Positions 9,014 through 18,336 of a DNA stretch of 64,000 nt are shown one piece after another. Both the position numbers and the translations under genes were made by a program. Source of the DNA: Algoriphagus sp. CAU 1675 (GTDB lineage: Bacteria > Bacteroidota > Bacteroidia > Cytophagales > Cyclobacteriaceae); assembly GCF_029222925.1 (NCBI RefSeq), contig NZ_JARHUI010000002.1:124001-188000 (forward strand), in the 5' to 3' direction. Within the stretch, counting starts at the first letter, position 1. Each line of letters starts with the position of its first letter. The notes beneath the pieces are model-generated. The model did not search any database and was not told where the DNA came from. It worked only from the letters and a program-made list of their open reading frames with translations.

Positions 9014-9746
9014 AGTTTCAGGCATCTTTCTCATTTTGATAGCCATGGTAACCATTGCCGGTTGCGTAAAAAAAACAGTTTTCTATCAATCAGAAGGCAA
9101 AATGGAGGACTTCAACCCTGTCTATGCTGATTTTGATTTCATCAATGCCAGAGCAAAGGTGGTGATTGAGGAAGAGTCCGGTAAGGTCACCCGTGGAACC
9201 ATGAATATCCGCGCCAAAAAGGACAGTGTGCTTTGGTTTTCGATTTCACCTGGAATGGGCATGGAAGCTGTTCGTGGTTTAGTCACGCAGGAAAAGATCA
9301 AAATCAAAGATCGCTTGGGGAATGAGGATATAGATATGAGTTTTCAGGAATTCGAAACCCTGTATGGGCTCTCTCTTTCCTTGGATTTGTTCCAGAATCT
9401 GCTTTGGGCTAACCCACCCTATCCATTTGATTACAGGGATAGGCTGGTTCGAGTAGGCAAGGCTTTTGAACTAACCCAAGTGCGAAACCAAGTCCGGTAT
9501 TTTAGCAAGGTGGATGTAAACTATGCAAAAGTCACTGAATTGGTCAGCAATTCCCTAAACGACCGAGGATCCCTTCTTGCTAGTTTTGCCAGCTATCAGG
9601 AAGTCAACAAGCGTCCCTTCCCCGCCGAAGTCCTCTATAAATTAGCCTACCAACTTCCAAATGGGTCACAAAACACCATTATCCATTTGGATTGGGTATC
9701 CATCAATCCACAGTCCGAACCTTTAAATTTTCCATTTAGATTTTGA
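8994..9746 (+). CDS. DUF4292 family lipoprotein
   Basis: A 250-residue lipoprotein: the signal peptide ends in a lipobox (IAGC near residue 23), so it should be lipid-anchored in the envelope. The body matches DUF4292, with INARAKVVIEEESGKVTRG, a DSVLWFSISPGMGMEAVRGL motif near residues 75-95, and beta-rich repeats after it. The family has been related to the LolA/LolB lipoprotein-carrier fold; that is from memory. The start is either 8994 or the in-frame ATG at 9006; both overlap the TPR gene (by 20 or 8 bases). Its stop overlaps the TTG start of the EnvC-like gene. A lipoprotein-handling or envelope-assembly role is inferred. Confidence 0.85.
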   Translation: MENTMSRVSGIFLILIAMVTIAGCVKKTVFYQSEGKMEDFNPVYADFDFINARAKVVIEEESGKVTRGTMNIRAKKDSVLWFSISPGMGMEAVRGLVTQEKIKIKDRLGNEDIDMSFQEFETLYGLSLSLDLFQNLLWANPPYPFDYRDRLVRVGKAFELTQVRNQVRYFSKVDVNYAKVTELVSNSLNDRGSLLASFASYQEVNKRPFPAEVLYKLAYQLPNGSQNTIIHLDWVSINPQSEPLNFPFRF

Positions 9747-10999
9747 AAAGGTCATTTAGCGTCTATTTCCTCTATTTGAGTTTAGTTGGTGCACTCACCC
9801 TACTTTTTTCTTTGGAAGGATTTGCACAAACCCGAAAGACCCGTGAACAATTGGAACGGGAAAAAGCGGAAGTTCAGGCAAAACTCAAGGAGTTTGACGC
9901 CATCCTGAAACAAACCACTGCAACAAAAAATAACACCATTGGGGAACTTAATTCCATTATAAAACAATTTCAAACACAGACCCGATTGGTAAATACTCTT
10001 GACCGGGAGGTTAAACTCCTGAATCAGGAAATCAGCCAGACTGAGAGCAAAATCAAAGCACTGGAAGAAAAACTGAAAAACCTAAAAGCCGAATATGCCC
10101 GGATGGTTTACAATGCATCCAAACTTAACAGAGGGCTTTCGATTGTTGCCTTTGTTTTCAGTTCATCCAACTTCAATCAATTGTATATGAGATTGAAGTA
10201 CCTAAAACAATATACGGATAGCCGAAAGCAACAAGCCGAACAAATTGAAAAGGTAGGTCTTGAACTTGAAGAACAGCGAAAGCAACTTGACCAACGAAAA
10301 GCTGACAAGGAAAAAGTCCTAGTGGAAGAGCGGGAGGAAAGAGCGAAGCTGGAAAAAATGAGAAAAGAGCAGCAAGTAGTTCTCAATTCCTTGACCTTGA
10401 AAGAAAGACAGATCAAAAGACAGATCTCGGCAGCCAAAAAGCAACAGGAACAGCTCAATCAATTGATTCGACAGGTAATTGAAGAGGAAATTCGGAAAGC
10501 AGAAGAAGCAGCTAAAAAGGAAAACAGCAAAGCAACCAAGTCTTCCGGAAGCAGCATGCCAATGACGCCGGAAGCCGCAGCACTCTCCAATTCCTTTGCA
10601 GGCAACCGAGGCAAGCTTCCTTGGCCGGTAGAAACGGGATTTGTAACCCAGGTATTTGGGGACAACCCCCACCCGACCTTGAAAGGAATTTCCATACCGA
10701 ACGACGGGATTAATATCCGTACTCAGACCAATTCGGATGTTAGGGCAGTATTTGACGGCACTGTCACCAGAATTGCCACGATGCCAGGCTACGGTGAGAC
10801 TGTCATCATCAAGCACGGAGAGTATTATACCTTATATAGTAAGTTAAAAACCATCTCTGTAAAAGCAGGTCAAACTGTCAAAGCAAAAGACGTTATTGGC
10901 AAGGTGGCCACTGGTCCGGACGGAATCGCAGAAGTTCATTTTCAAACCTGGAAAGGGCTTCAGAAAATGGATCCATCAGGCTGGATTTTATCCAGATAG
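9743..10999 (+). CDS. EnvC-like murein hydrolase activator with degenerate LytM domain
   Basis: A 418-residue protein with a signal peptide (cleaved near EGFAQ), a long coiled coil (residues ~30-255, rich in E, K, Q and L) and a C-terminal LytM/M23 domain (~295-418). EnvC-type proteins use the coiled coil for placement at the division machinery and the LytM domain to activate amidases. The zinc ligands of active M23 enzymes look lost: the usual HxxxD region reads IPNDGINIRTQ and the HxH region reads AEVHFQ, so a non-catalytic activator is likely. Translation starts at a TTG inside a TTGA overlap with the DUF4292 gene. The C-terminus KMDPSGWI fits the family. Confidence 0.87.
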   Translation: MKRSFSVYFLYLSLVGALTLLFSLEGFAQTRKTREQLEREKAEVQAKLKEFDAILKQTTATKNNTIGELNSIIKQFQTQTRLVNTLDREVKLLNQEISQTESKIKALEEKLKNLKAEYARMVYNASKLNRGLSIVAFVFSSSNFNQLYMRLKYLKQYTDSRKQQAEQIEKVGLELEEQRKQLDQRKADKEKVLVEEREERAKLEKMRKEQQVVLNSLTLKERQIKRQISAAKKQQEQLNQLIRQVIEEEIRKAEEAAKKENSKATKSSGSSMPMTPEAAALSNSFAGNRGKLPWPVETGFVTQVFGDNPHPTLKGISIPNDGINIRTQTNSDVRAVFDGTVTRIATMPGYGETVIIKHGEYYTLYSKLKTISVKAGQTVKAKDVIGKVATGPDGIAEVHFQTWKGLQKMDPSGWILSR

Positions 11000-11050
11000 T
11001 ATAAAAATTAGTATCTTTAAAAAAAAGATGGAGAGCTGTCCCAGCTAGCT

Positions 11051-11080
11051 TTGTCTAAGCGAATGACAATCTTATCTTTG
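11051..11080 (+). promoter_or_regulatory. Bacteroidota-type promoter for tatA
   Basis: TTG at 11051-11053, a 19-base spacer and TATCTTTG at 11073-11080 match the Bacteroidota consensus at both elements. Transcription would begin near 11087, about 25 bases before the tatA start, and would serve tatA, gatA and probably the lytic transglycosylase gene. Confidence 0.75.
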
Positions 11081-11111
11081 CAACCTCGTTTACCCTAAAA
11101 CAAAAGTAATT

Positions 11112-11309
11112 ATGAACACATTGGGTTTTATTCAAAACATGGGCGGTGGCTCGATCATTTTGATCATTTTGGTCATCCTCTTGTTATTTGGAGCTAAAAG
11201 AATTCCTGAACTAGCTCGTGGACTAGGTCGTGGAATCAGAGAATTCAAAGACGCAACCAAAGATATCCAAAATGACCTTGAAGAAGGGTTGAAAGACAAA
11301 AAGAAGTAA
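11112..11309 (+). CDS. tatA: Twin-arginine translocase subunit TatA
   Basis: A 65-residue protein with the standard TatA/E layout: a short N-terminus, one membrane helix (SIILIILVILLLFGAKRIPEL, residues ~14-34) containing the FGAKRIPEL hinge, an amphipathic helix (LARGLGRGIREFKDATKDI) and a charged tail. TatA forms the pore element for export of folded proteins with twin-arginine signals across the inner membrane. TatB and TatC are not in this window. It is followed after 18 bases by gatA and has its own promoter at 11051-11080. Confidence 0.93.
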   Translation: MNTLGFIQNMGGGSIILIILVILLLFGAKRIPELARGLGRGIREFKDATKDIQNDLEEGLKDKKK

Positions 11310-11327
11310 ATTCTTAAACCAATACCC

Positions 11328-12755
11328 TTGGGAAAATTTAGTTCATTCGACGAAATCAAAAAATCGCTCGAAAAGAAAGAGACTGATTGCAAATCAGTCG
11401 TCAACTATTATCTCCAAAACATTCAAACGAAGGCGCATCTCAACGCCTTCGTTGAAGTTTATGAGCAATCCGCATTGGAAGATGCAGAGCGAATTGATCA
11501 GAAAATTGCCTCCGGTAAAGCAGGAAAGCTGGCAGGTATGGTCATCGGTATCAAGGATGTCTTGTGCTATACCGGACATGAATCAAATGCCTCCTCCAAA
11601 ATTCTTCAGGGGTACCAAGCTCAATTTACCACAACTGCCATCCAAAGACTCCTCGATGAGGATGCCATCATCATAGGAAGATTAAACTGTGATGAATTTG
11701 GCATGGGTAGCTCCAATGAAAATTCCGTTCACGGAAAAGTCCTCAATGCTGCTGATGAAAACAGAGTCCCCGGAGGTTCCTCAGGTGGATCTGCTGTTGC
11801 AGTTCAAGCCAACCTATGTACTGCCTCATTGGGAACAGATACCGGAGGTTCAGTGAGACAGCCTGCGGCCTTCACAGGAGTGATAGGTATGAAACCAACC
11901 TACTCCAGAGTTTCAAGATGGGGACTGATTGCTTATGCTTCTTCATTTGACACCATAGGGGTTTTCTCCCAAACCGTTAAGGACAATGCCTTAATCATGG
12001 AGATCATGGCTGGACATGACGAATTTGATAGCACCTCTTCCCGTAAACCAGTTCTTCCCTACAGTCAGCTTTTGCACTTTGATAAAAAAGCAAAAGTGGC
12101 ATACCTCAAGGAAACCATAGAATCTCATGCACTTCAGCCGGAGATAAAAGAGCACACCCTTTCCATGTTGGAACGGCTTAAAGAGGAAGGTCACGAAGTG
12201 AAGGAGGTTAGTTTCCCTTTATTGGATTACATCCTACCCACTTACTACATCCTCACCACAGCCGAGGCAAGTTCCAATCTTTCCCGATTTGACGGGGTAA
12301 AATATGGGTACAGAAGCCCCAATGCCCACAACCTGGAAAGCATGTATAAAATGACCCGAACAGAGGGCTTTGGAGAGGAAGTAAAACGGCGAATTATGTT
12401 GGGGACATTTGTTCTCAGCGCCAGTTATTATGACGCATATTTCACTAAAGCTCAAAAGGTCAGAAGGTTAATAAAAGATTTCACTGAAAATCTTTTAAAT
12501 GATTTTGATTATATTATTATGCCAACAACGCCTTCAACGGCGTTTAAATTCGGTGAACACAGGGAAGATCCGGTAGCCATGTACCTGGAAGATTTGTATA
12601 CCGTACAGGCTTCGGTATCGGGTGTTCCGGCTATTTCAATTCCAAATGGCCAGGATGCTCAAGGAATGCCAATAGGACTCCAAGTGATCGCAAACTCATT
12701 TAAGGAGGCAGAATTATATGCCTTCAGCAACTATCTGACGCAACTAACCTCATAA
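11328..12755 (+). CDS. gatA: Asp-tRNA(Asn)/Glu-tRNA(Gln) amidotransferase subunit A
   Basis: A 475-residue amidase-signature protein. GatA frees ammonia from glutamine, which GatB uses to convert Glu-tRNA(Gln) or Asp-tRNA(Asn) to the correct aminoacyl-tRNA. The catalytic Lys-Ser-Ser triad is visible: K76 in GMVIGIKDVLCY, S151 in VPGGSSGGSAVA and S175 in GTDTGGSVRQPAAFTG, with the spacing expected for GatA. Translation starts at TTG 11328; the first ATG in frame (residue 71) would remove the fold just before K76, so the TTG is well supported. GatB and GatC are elsewhere. It lies between tatA and the lytic transglycosylase with gaps of 18 and 14 bases. Confidence 0.95.
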   Translation: MGKFSSFDEIKKSLEKKETDCKSVVNYYLQNIQTKAHLNAFVEVYEQSALEDAERIDQKIASGKAGKLAGMVIGIKDVLCYTGHESNASSKILQGYQAQFTTTAIQRLLDEDAIIIGRLNCDEFGMGSSNENSVHGKVLNAADENRVPGGSSGGSAVAVQANLCTASLGTDTGGSVRQPAAFTGVIGMKPTYSRVSRWGLIAYASSFDTIGVFSQTVKDNALIMEIMAGHDEFDSTSSRKPVLPYSQLLHFDKKAKVAYLKETIESHALQPEIKEHTLSMLERLKEEGHEVKEVSFPLLDYILPTYYILTTAEASSNLSRFDGVKYGYRSPNAHNLESMYKMTRTEGFGEEVKRRIMLGTFVLSASYYDAYFTKAQKVRRLIKDFTENLLNDFDYIIMPTTPSTAFKFGEHREDPVAMYLEDLYTVQASVSGVPAISIPNGQDAQGMPIGLQVIANSFKEAELYAFSNYLTQLTS

Positions 12756-12769
12756 ACCCAAACCCACTG

Positions 12770-14164
12770 ATGAAAAAGACTTTGAACGGTTTTATCACAC
12801 TGATCCTACTGGCCTGTATGATACCTCTGTCCAAGGCCTATTCACAGGAAGAAGGCGAATTGGTTGCTGCTGTTTCTATTGATGAAAATGAGGTAATTCC
12901 TAATTACCATTACGAGTATATCCCGGATTTCACCTATGAAGAAGTGGAACGGCGAATCAAGGCAATGGACACCGAAATGCCATTTGAATTGAATGACAGA
13001 ATTTTTTCATTCATTCAATATTTCACAGTCCGCAACAGGGATTATACCAAAATGGTCCTGGCTAGAAAAGACCTCTTTTTCCCACTTTTTGACGAAACCA
13101 TGCGCAAGCATGAAATGCCGGAAGAAATCAAATACCTCTCGATCATTGAATCCGGGCTTGACCCACAGATCCGTTCTAGGGTGGGTGCGATGGGGCTTTG
13201 GCAATTTATGCCGGCAACAGGCCGTATGTACGGTATGTATGTCAATCCCGACATAGATGACCGAATGGATCCTGAGCAATCCACAGAAGCCGCTGCCAAA
13301 TACCTCAAGTCACTTTACCGAATGTTTGGGGATTGGGAAGTTGCCATGGCTGCTTACAACTGTGGACCTGGAAATGTGCGAAAAGCAATCCGGAGATCTG
13401 GAGGAAAAAAGACCTTCTGGGGAATTTACAATTACCTTCCCAGAGAAACCAGAGGCTACGTACCACAATTTCAGGCCATGCTTTATGTACTCAACCATTT
13501 GGAGGAGCACAATTTCCATCCGGAAGACCCTACTTATGCCCTAGCATATGAAAAAATCAGTTTTGAAAGAGCCATGAGTCTGGACAAGTTGGCAGAGCTC
13601 ACCAATCTTTGTGTAGCAGATTTAGAAAAACTCAACCCCTCTGTCAAATCAAGAAGAATTCCCGAGACCAACCGAAACATGGCCTTGCGCATTCCCAAAG
13701 GAAAAACAGCTTTTATCAAGGAAAACATAGCCTGGCTCAGTGACTCTTTGGGAAATGCTCCTTTGACTTTATTGACCAGTGAAAAAGTAAATATTCAGCC
13801 AGTGGAAACATTGGCTGAGAAAATCCAAAGAAATGCACTAACCTACCGGGTAAGATCCGGGGATGTTCTTGGGTCAATTGCCCAAAGACACGGGGTAACT
13901 GTATCCCAAATCAAAGCTTGGAATGGTCTATCATCCAACCTGATCCGAGTGGGACAAAACCTGAAAATCTACTCTTCATCCTCTGAAAGTATTGCACAGG
14001 TTGAGACCAACTCCAATGGACAGTTAACATACACCGTAAGACCGGGGGATTCGCTTTGGATTATTTCTAAAAAACACGCCGGTCTGACTGTAGAGCAGAT
14101 CAAAAGGCTAAATAATCTGAACAGCAACAATATCAAGCCAGGTCAGAAACTGATCATAGGTTGA
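12770..14164 (+). CDS. LysM-containing lytic murein transglycosylase (MltD-like)
   Basis: A 464-residue exported peptidoglycan enzyme. A signal peptide (cleaved near SKAYSQ) is followed by an SLT domain, residues ~105-255, with the catalytic glutamate in SIIESGLDP (E127), then VGAMGLWQFMPATGRMYGM and MAAYNCGPGNVRKAI, the signature motifs of family 1 lytic transglycosylases. Two LysM domains follow: YRVRSGDVLGSIAQRHGVTV near 350 and YTVRPGDSLWIISKKHAGLT near 420, which bind glycan strands. The architecture matches MltD. It should cleave the MurNAc-GlcNAc bond, forming anhydro ends. The gene follows gatA after 14 bases, probably as part of the same unit. Confidence 0.92.
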   Translation: MKKTLNGFITLILLACMIPLSKAYSQEEGELVAAVSIDENEVIPNYHYEYIPDFTYEEVERRIKAMDTEMPFELNDRIFSFIQYFTVRNRDYTKMVLARKDLFFPLFDETMRKHEMPEEIKYLSIIESGLDPQIRSRVGAMGLWQFMPATGRMYGMYVNPDIDDRMDPEQSTEAAAKYLKSLYRMFGDWEVAMAAYNCGPGNVRKAIRRSGGKKTFWGIYNYLPRETRGYVPQFQAMLYVLNHLEEHNFHPEDPTYALAYEKISFERAMSLDKLAELTNLCVADLEKLNPSVKSRRIPETNRNMALRIPKGKTAFIKENIAWLSDSLGNAPLTLLTSEKVNIQPVETLAEKIQRNALTYRVRSGDVLGSIAQRHGVTVSQIKAWNGLSSNLIRVGQNLKIYSSSSESIAQVETNSNGQLTYTVRPGDSLWIISKKHAGLTVEQIKRLNNLNSNNIKPGQKLIIG

Positions 14165-14343
14165 TCACTTGCCTTCAAAAAGGATTTTTACAAGCTTTTT
14201 ATTTCTGGTTTCAAACTTCAATGGTGAGTTTAGCATCTATTCTGTTAATTTTTTTTAACAAAGCCCAAAAGACAAAAACAAAGCAAGGTTAAGAGTCTTA
14301 ATCTATTTAATTTGACATCACCCAAGTATCAAACCAAATTACG

Positions 14344-15441
14344 ATGAAAGCCTTTTCAACGATTTTCGCAGCTCTTTTACTCAGCATCATTCTATTTTCC
14401 TGTGAATCAGGACAAAATGGATCAGACAGTACCAAGCCCAAAGCCCGAGGTTCAATCGGAGAAATTATCATGGTCATTGATTCAGTAAAATATGCCGGCC
14501 CTCTTGGAGATGAGCTCAGGAGTATTTTTGAAGCTGACTTACCTGGCATGATCCGTTCTGAATCCCTATTCAAAATCAATACAGTGGATCCCCGAGCCAT
14601 GACACGCATGCTTAAAATGTCTACAAATCTCATCTATGTGACCACATTTGATGACAAAGGCTCTGCCAGTCAGGTGATCAATGCCCAATTTTCCAAAGAA
14701 TCCAAGGAAAAGGCCCTCAATGATCCTAGCCTGTATTCCTTGCGGGTTGAAGATGAATTTGCTTCAGGGCAAGAGGTCTTGTATCTATTTGGAAACAATG
14801 AAGAACAGTTGATCAAAAACCTACAAGACAACAAAGGTCGACTACAGAACCTATTTGAAGTAAGGGAAAGAAGAAGGTTGGAAAAAGCGCTTCTGGCCAG
14901 AAAAAATGCGGCAGCGAATGTAGAAGCCAAAAAAAACCTGGGCATTGAAATCAATGTCCCTGCTTCCTATCAGGTTGCTAAATCCCAACCTGGATTTTTG
15001 TGGGTTAGACAGCCAACCCCCAATGCAAATCGAGCGGATATCAGTTTGTTTTTCCATGTAGAAGATTATGTGTCAGAATCCCAAACTTTTCCAGAGAACA
15101 TACTGGCTATCAGAGACTCTGTGACCCGACATCATATTTTTGGGGACCCTGAGGATCCAAACTCTTTCGTAGTTACCGAAAAACAAATTGTACCTGCTTT
15201 CCGAAACATGGTAATAAATGATAATTTTACCCGAGAAATAAGGGCTTCCTGGAAAACCAACAACGTCAGCATGGGCGGCTCATATCTGGGCTATCTCATG
15301 GTAGATGAGAAAAAAGGAAAACTCTATTATATCGAAGGGTTCGTATATTACCCGAATGAAATTCATCGGGATGCCTTACGAGAAATAGAAACCATTTTGC
15401 TCAATACAGATGTAAGCTGGACACCAGAACAAGGGGCCTAA
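14344..15441 (+). CDS. DUF4837 family lipoprotein
   Basis: A 365-residue lipoprotein with a signal sequence ending in a lipobox (ILFSC, Cys near residue 19). The mature part fits DUF4837: GEIIMVIDSVKYAGPLGDEL near residue 40, an acidic/basic helical middle (VRERRRLEKALLARKNAAANV), and FREIRASWKTNN-like sequence followed by GSYLGYLMVDEKKGKLYYIEGFVYYPNE near 315-345. The family is found in Bacteroidota and has no known function. A 179-base gap lies upstream, so it may have its own promoter, and maeB follows after 19 bases. An envelope role is inferred only from the lipid anchor. Confidence 0.82.
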   Translation: MKAFSTIFAALLLSIILFSCESGQNGSDSTKPKARGSIGEIIMVIDSVKYAGPLGDELRSIFEADLPGMIRSESLFKINTVDPRAMTRMLKMSTNLIYVTTFDDKGSASQVINAQFSKESKEKALNDPSLYSLRVEDEFASGQEVLYLFGNNEEQLIKNLQDNKGRLQNLFEVRERRRLEKALLARKNAAANVEAKKNLGIEINVPASYQVAKSQPGFLWVRQPTPNANRADISLFFHVEDYVSESQTFPENILAIRDSVTRHHIFGDPEDPNSFVVTEKQIVPAFRNMVINDNFTREIRASWKTNNVSMGGSYLGYLMVDEKKGKLYYIEGFVYYPNEIHRDALREIETILLNTDVSWTPEQGA

Positions 15442-15460
15442 AACCCAAATTACAGCTTTT

Positions 15461-17731
15461 ATGGCAATCAAAATTCGTAAGGAAGACGCACTGAATTATC
15501 ATACACAGGGCTCTCCCGGCAAAATTGAGGTTATTCCTTCCAAACCCTTGTCAAGTCAAATGGACTTGGCCTTGGCTTATTCTCCGGGGGTAGCTGAACC
15601 ATGTAAGGAGATTGAGTCTGATGTTGAAAATGTCTACAAATACACTGCAAAGGGGAACCTTGTTGCTGTAATTTCCAACGGCACGGCTGTATTGGGACTT
15701 GGGGACATTGGTCCTGAAGCTTCCAAGCCAGTGATGGAAGGCAAAGGTGTATTATTCAAGAAATTTGCGGGAATTGATGTCTTTGACATAGAAATCAATG
15801 AAAAAGATCCCAAAAAGCTGATCGAAATAATCCGTTCCTTAGAGCCAACCTTTGGAGGAGTCAACCTTGAAGACATCAAGGCGCCAGAATGCTTTGAAAT
15901 TGAACAGACCCTCAAAAAGGAAATGAATATCCCTGTCATGCATGACGACCAGCATGGGACAGCAATTATTTCTGGGGCGGCTTTGATGAATGCTTTGGAA
16001 ATCGTAGGAAAGGATATTTCCCAAATCAAATTGGTAGTAAATGGTGCCGGAGCATCTGCTGTATCCTGTACACGTTTTTACATGTCCTTGGGTGTCAAAA
16101 AAGAAAACCTGGTCATGTGTGATAAAGAAGGGGTGATCCGAACAGACCGGGACCACTTGGATGAAATCAAGAAGGAATTCGCAACTGATCGTGATATTCA
16201 CACCCTTACTGAAGCATTGCAAGGAGCGGATGTGTTTTTGGGCTTGTCTGCAGGAAATGTAGTTTCCCAGGATCAGATCAAATTGATGGCTGCCGACCCA
16301 ATTGTCTTTGCCCTAGCCAATCCTGATCCTGAAATTCCTTACCAATTGGCTATTGAAGCTCGTGAAGATTTGATTATGGCCACAGGTCGCTCTGACCATC
16401 CTAACCAAGTCAATAATGTGTTGGGCTTCCCATATATTTTCCGAGGAGCATTGGACGTAAGAGCCACCGCAATCAATGAAGAAATGAAGCTTGCGGCAGC
16501 CCAAGCCATTGCCAAATTGGCGAAAGAGCCAGTTCCTGATATTGTGAATAAAGCCTATGGAGAAAGCAAGCTGGGTTTTGGAAGACTCTATTTGATCCCA
16601 AAACCGCTGGACCCAAGACTGATCACCACTATTGCCCCGGCAGTTGCCAAGGCTGCTATGGATTCCGGAGTTGCCAAAAACCCTATCAAAGACTGGGAAG
16701 CTTATGAACTGGAACTCCAAGAGAGAATCGGTATAGACCAACGACTGATGTCCGTGGTGATTGCCCGTGCGAAAAAAGACCCTAAACGAGTTGTATTTGC
16801 TGAAGCGGACAACAGAAAAATCCTCAAAGCAGCCCAAATTATCCGGGATGAGAAAATCGCGCATCCTATTCTATTGGGAAACAAGGAAAAAATCCTTTCT
16901 CTGATCGAAGAAAACTCCCTGGATCTTCAAAACGTCACCATTATTGACCCGCTTGAGGAAAGCGAAAAGCTCAATCAGTTTGCGGAAATTCTCTATAAGA
17001 AAAGACAGAGAAAAGGGATGACATTTGCCGACGCTACCAGAAAAGTGACCCAAAGAAACTATTTCGGAGCTATGATGGTGGAAACAGGTCTGGCAGACGC
17101 TTTTATTTCAGGACTTACTCGAGACTATCCAAAAACCATCCTACCATCTTTGCATTCCATTGGTGTTAAGCCAGGGGTCAACCGAGTGGCCGGGATGTAC
17201 ATTATGAATACGGATAAGGGACCTTATTTCTTTGCCGATGCTACAGTCAATCTGAATCCTACCGCTGAAGAAATGGTGGAAATCATAGGTTTGACAGCAG
17301 ATGCGGTGAAATTCTTCAATATTGAACCAAGAGTAGCAGTCCTCTCCTATTCCAACTTTGGATCCGCTCAAGGAGAAATCCCTGAAAAAACCGCGAAAGC
17401 CACTGCATTGGCAAAGCAAAAATTCCCAGATCTGATTATCGAAGGGGAAATGCAGGCCAATGTTGCCATCAATGATGAAATCCAGCGAGAAATGTATCCA
17501 TTCTCCAAACTCACCAATAAGAAGGCAAATACCCTGATCTTCCCAGACCTTAGCTCTGGCAACATTGCATATAAACTGCTTGCCGAACTTGGAAATGCTG
17601 AAGCCATAGGACCAATTTTGCTGGGCATGAACAAACCTGTTCATATCCTTCAATTGGGTAGCTCGATCCGTGAAATTGTCAATATGGTGGCCATTGCTGT
17701 GGTAGATGCTCAATCCGCAGATCAGTCATGA
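15461..17731 (+). CDS. maeB: NADP-dependent malic enzyme fused to phosphotransacetylase domain
   Basis: A 756-residue two-domain enzyme. Residues ~1-430 are malic enzyme, which decarboxylates malate to pyruvate: LALAYSPGVAEPC, TAKGNLVAVISNGTAVLGLG, the metal site in VMHDDQHGTAIISGAALMNA, and the nucleotide fold LVVNGAGASAVS. Residues ~430-756 resemble phosphate acetyltransferase (VIARAKKDPKRVVFAEADNRKILKAAQII, then MVETGLADAFISG and VNLNPTAEEMVEI). In this MaeB arrangement the C-terminal domain is usually thought regulatory rather than catalytic. The length is typical. Its stop overlaps the ruvA ATG by four bases (ATGA), so the two are translationally coupled. Confidence 0.94.
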   Translation: MAIKIRKEDALNYHTQGSPGKIEVIPSKPLSSQMDLALAYSPGVAEPCKEIESDVENVYKYTAKGNLVAVISNGTAVLGLGDIGPEASKPVMEGKGVLFKKFAGIDVFDIEINEKDPKKLIEIIRSLEPTFGGVNLEDIKAPECFEIEQTLKKEMNIPVMHDDQHGTAIISGAALMNALEIVGKDISQIKLVVNGAGASAVSCTRFYMSLGVKKENLVMCDKEGVIRTDRDHLDEIKKEFATDRDIHTLTEALQGADVFLGLSAGNVVSQDQIKLMAADPIVFALANPDPEIPYQLAIEAREDLIMATGRSDHPNQVNNVLGFPYIFRGALDVRATAINEEMKLAAAQAIAKLAKEPVPDIVNKAYGESKLGFGRLYLIPKPLDPRLITTIAPAVAKAAMDSGVAKNPIKDWEAYELELQERIGIDQRLMSVVIARAKKDPKRVVFAEADNRKILKAAQIIRDEKIAHPILLGNKEKILSLIEENSLDLQNVTIIDPLEESEKLNQFAEILYKKRQRKGMTFADATRKVTQRNYFGAMMVETGLADAFISGLTRDYPKTILPSLHSIGVKPGVNRVAGMYIMNTDKGPYFFADATVNLNPTAEEMVEIIGLTADAVKFFNIEPRVAVLSYSNFGSAQGEIPEKTAKATALAKQKFPDLIIEGEMQANVAINDEIQREMYPFSKLTNKKANTLIFPDLSSGNIAYKLLAELGNAEAIGPILLGMNKPVHILQLGSSIREIVNMVAIAVVDAQSADQS

Positions 17732-18324
17732 TCGCCTATCTACAGGGGAGACTGGTATTCAAAGATCCTACCTATGTCATTATAGACGTAGGAGGAATCG
17801 GTTATCAGGTTAAAATTTCCCTTCAGACTTACAGTAAAATAAAAGATGAGGAGCAAATCAGGCTCCTCACCTTTTTACATATTAAGGAAGATGCCCATAC
17901 CTTATATGGCTTCAGAGAAGAGAATGAGAAGAGACTTTTTCTTCAACTCATTTCAATCAATGGGGTTGGGCCAAATACGGGCTTAATGATCCTATCTTCC
18001 CTCAGTACGGAAGAAATAGAACATGCCATATTATCAGGAGATGTAGGCACCATTCAGCACGTGAAAGGAATTGGTGCAAAGACGGCACAAAGGATTATTT
18101 TGGAATTAAAAGATAAAATCGCAAAAGGCGGCACGGATAGTACATCCTCCCAATTGGGTTTCCTTAAATCCAGCAATAAAATCCGTGAAGAAGCGTTACA
18201 AGCTTTGATAACGTTGGGTTTCCCAAAAGCAGCCGCGGAAAAGAATATCGCTCAAGTGCTGAAAAAAACCAATGGAGAAATTTCCTTAGAAGATTTAATT
18301 AAAGCATCTTTAAAGACATCATAA
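17728..18324 (+). CDS. ruvA: Holliday junction branch migration protein RuvA
   Basis: A 198-residue RuvA, the Holliday-junction-binding subunit of the RuvAB branch migration motor. Domain I begins MIAYLQGRLVFKDPTYVIID; domain II carries the two helix-hairpin-helix motifs, LFLQLISINGVGPNTGLMIL near residues 70-90 and GTIQHVKGIGAKTAQRIILELKDK near 110-133; domain III (REEALQALITLGFPKAAAEKNI, ~150-198) should contact RuvB. The start overlaps maeB by four bases and the stop is 12 bases before the sprA start. RuvB and RuvC are not in the window. Confidence 0.96.
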   Translation: MIAYLQGRLVFKDPTYVIIDVGGIGYQVKISLQTYSKIKDEEQIRLLTFLHIKEDAHTLYGFREENEKRLFLQLISINGVGPNTGLMILSSLSTEEIEHAILSGDVGTIQHVKGIGAKTAQRIILELKDKIAKGGTDSTSSQLGFLKSSNKIREEALQALITLGFPKAAAEKNIAQVLKKTNGEISLEDLIKASLKTS

Positions 18325-18336
18325 TTTGCATTTGGA

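Noticed and set aside
14165-14343. 179-base gap before the DUF4837 gene as a possible small RNA or riboswitch
   Set aside because: It is AT-rich without a clear hairpin pair or a reading frame. TTAATTTG near 14308 is one base off the -7 consensus, so it may hold a weak promoter only.
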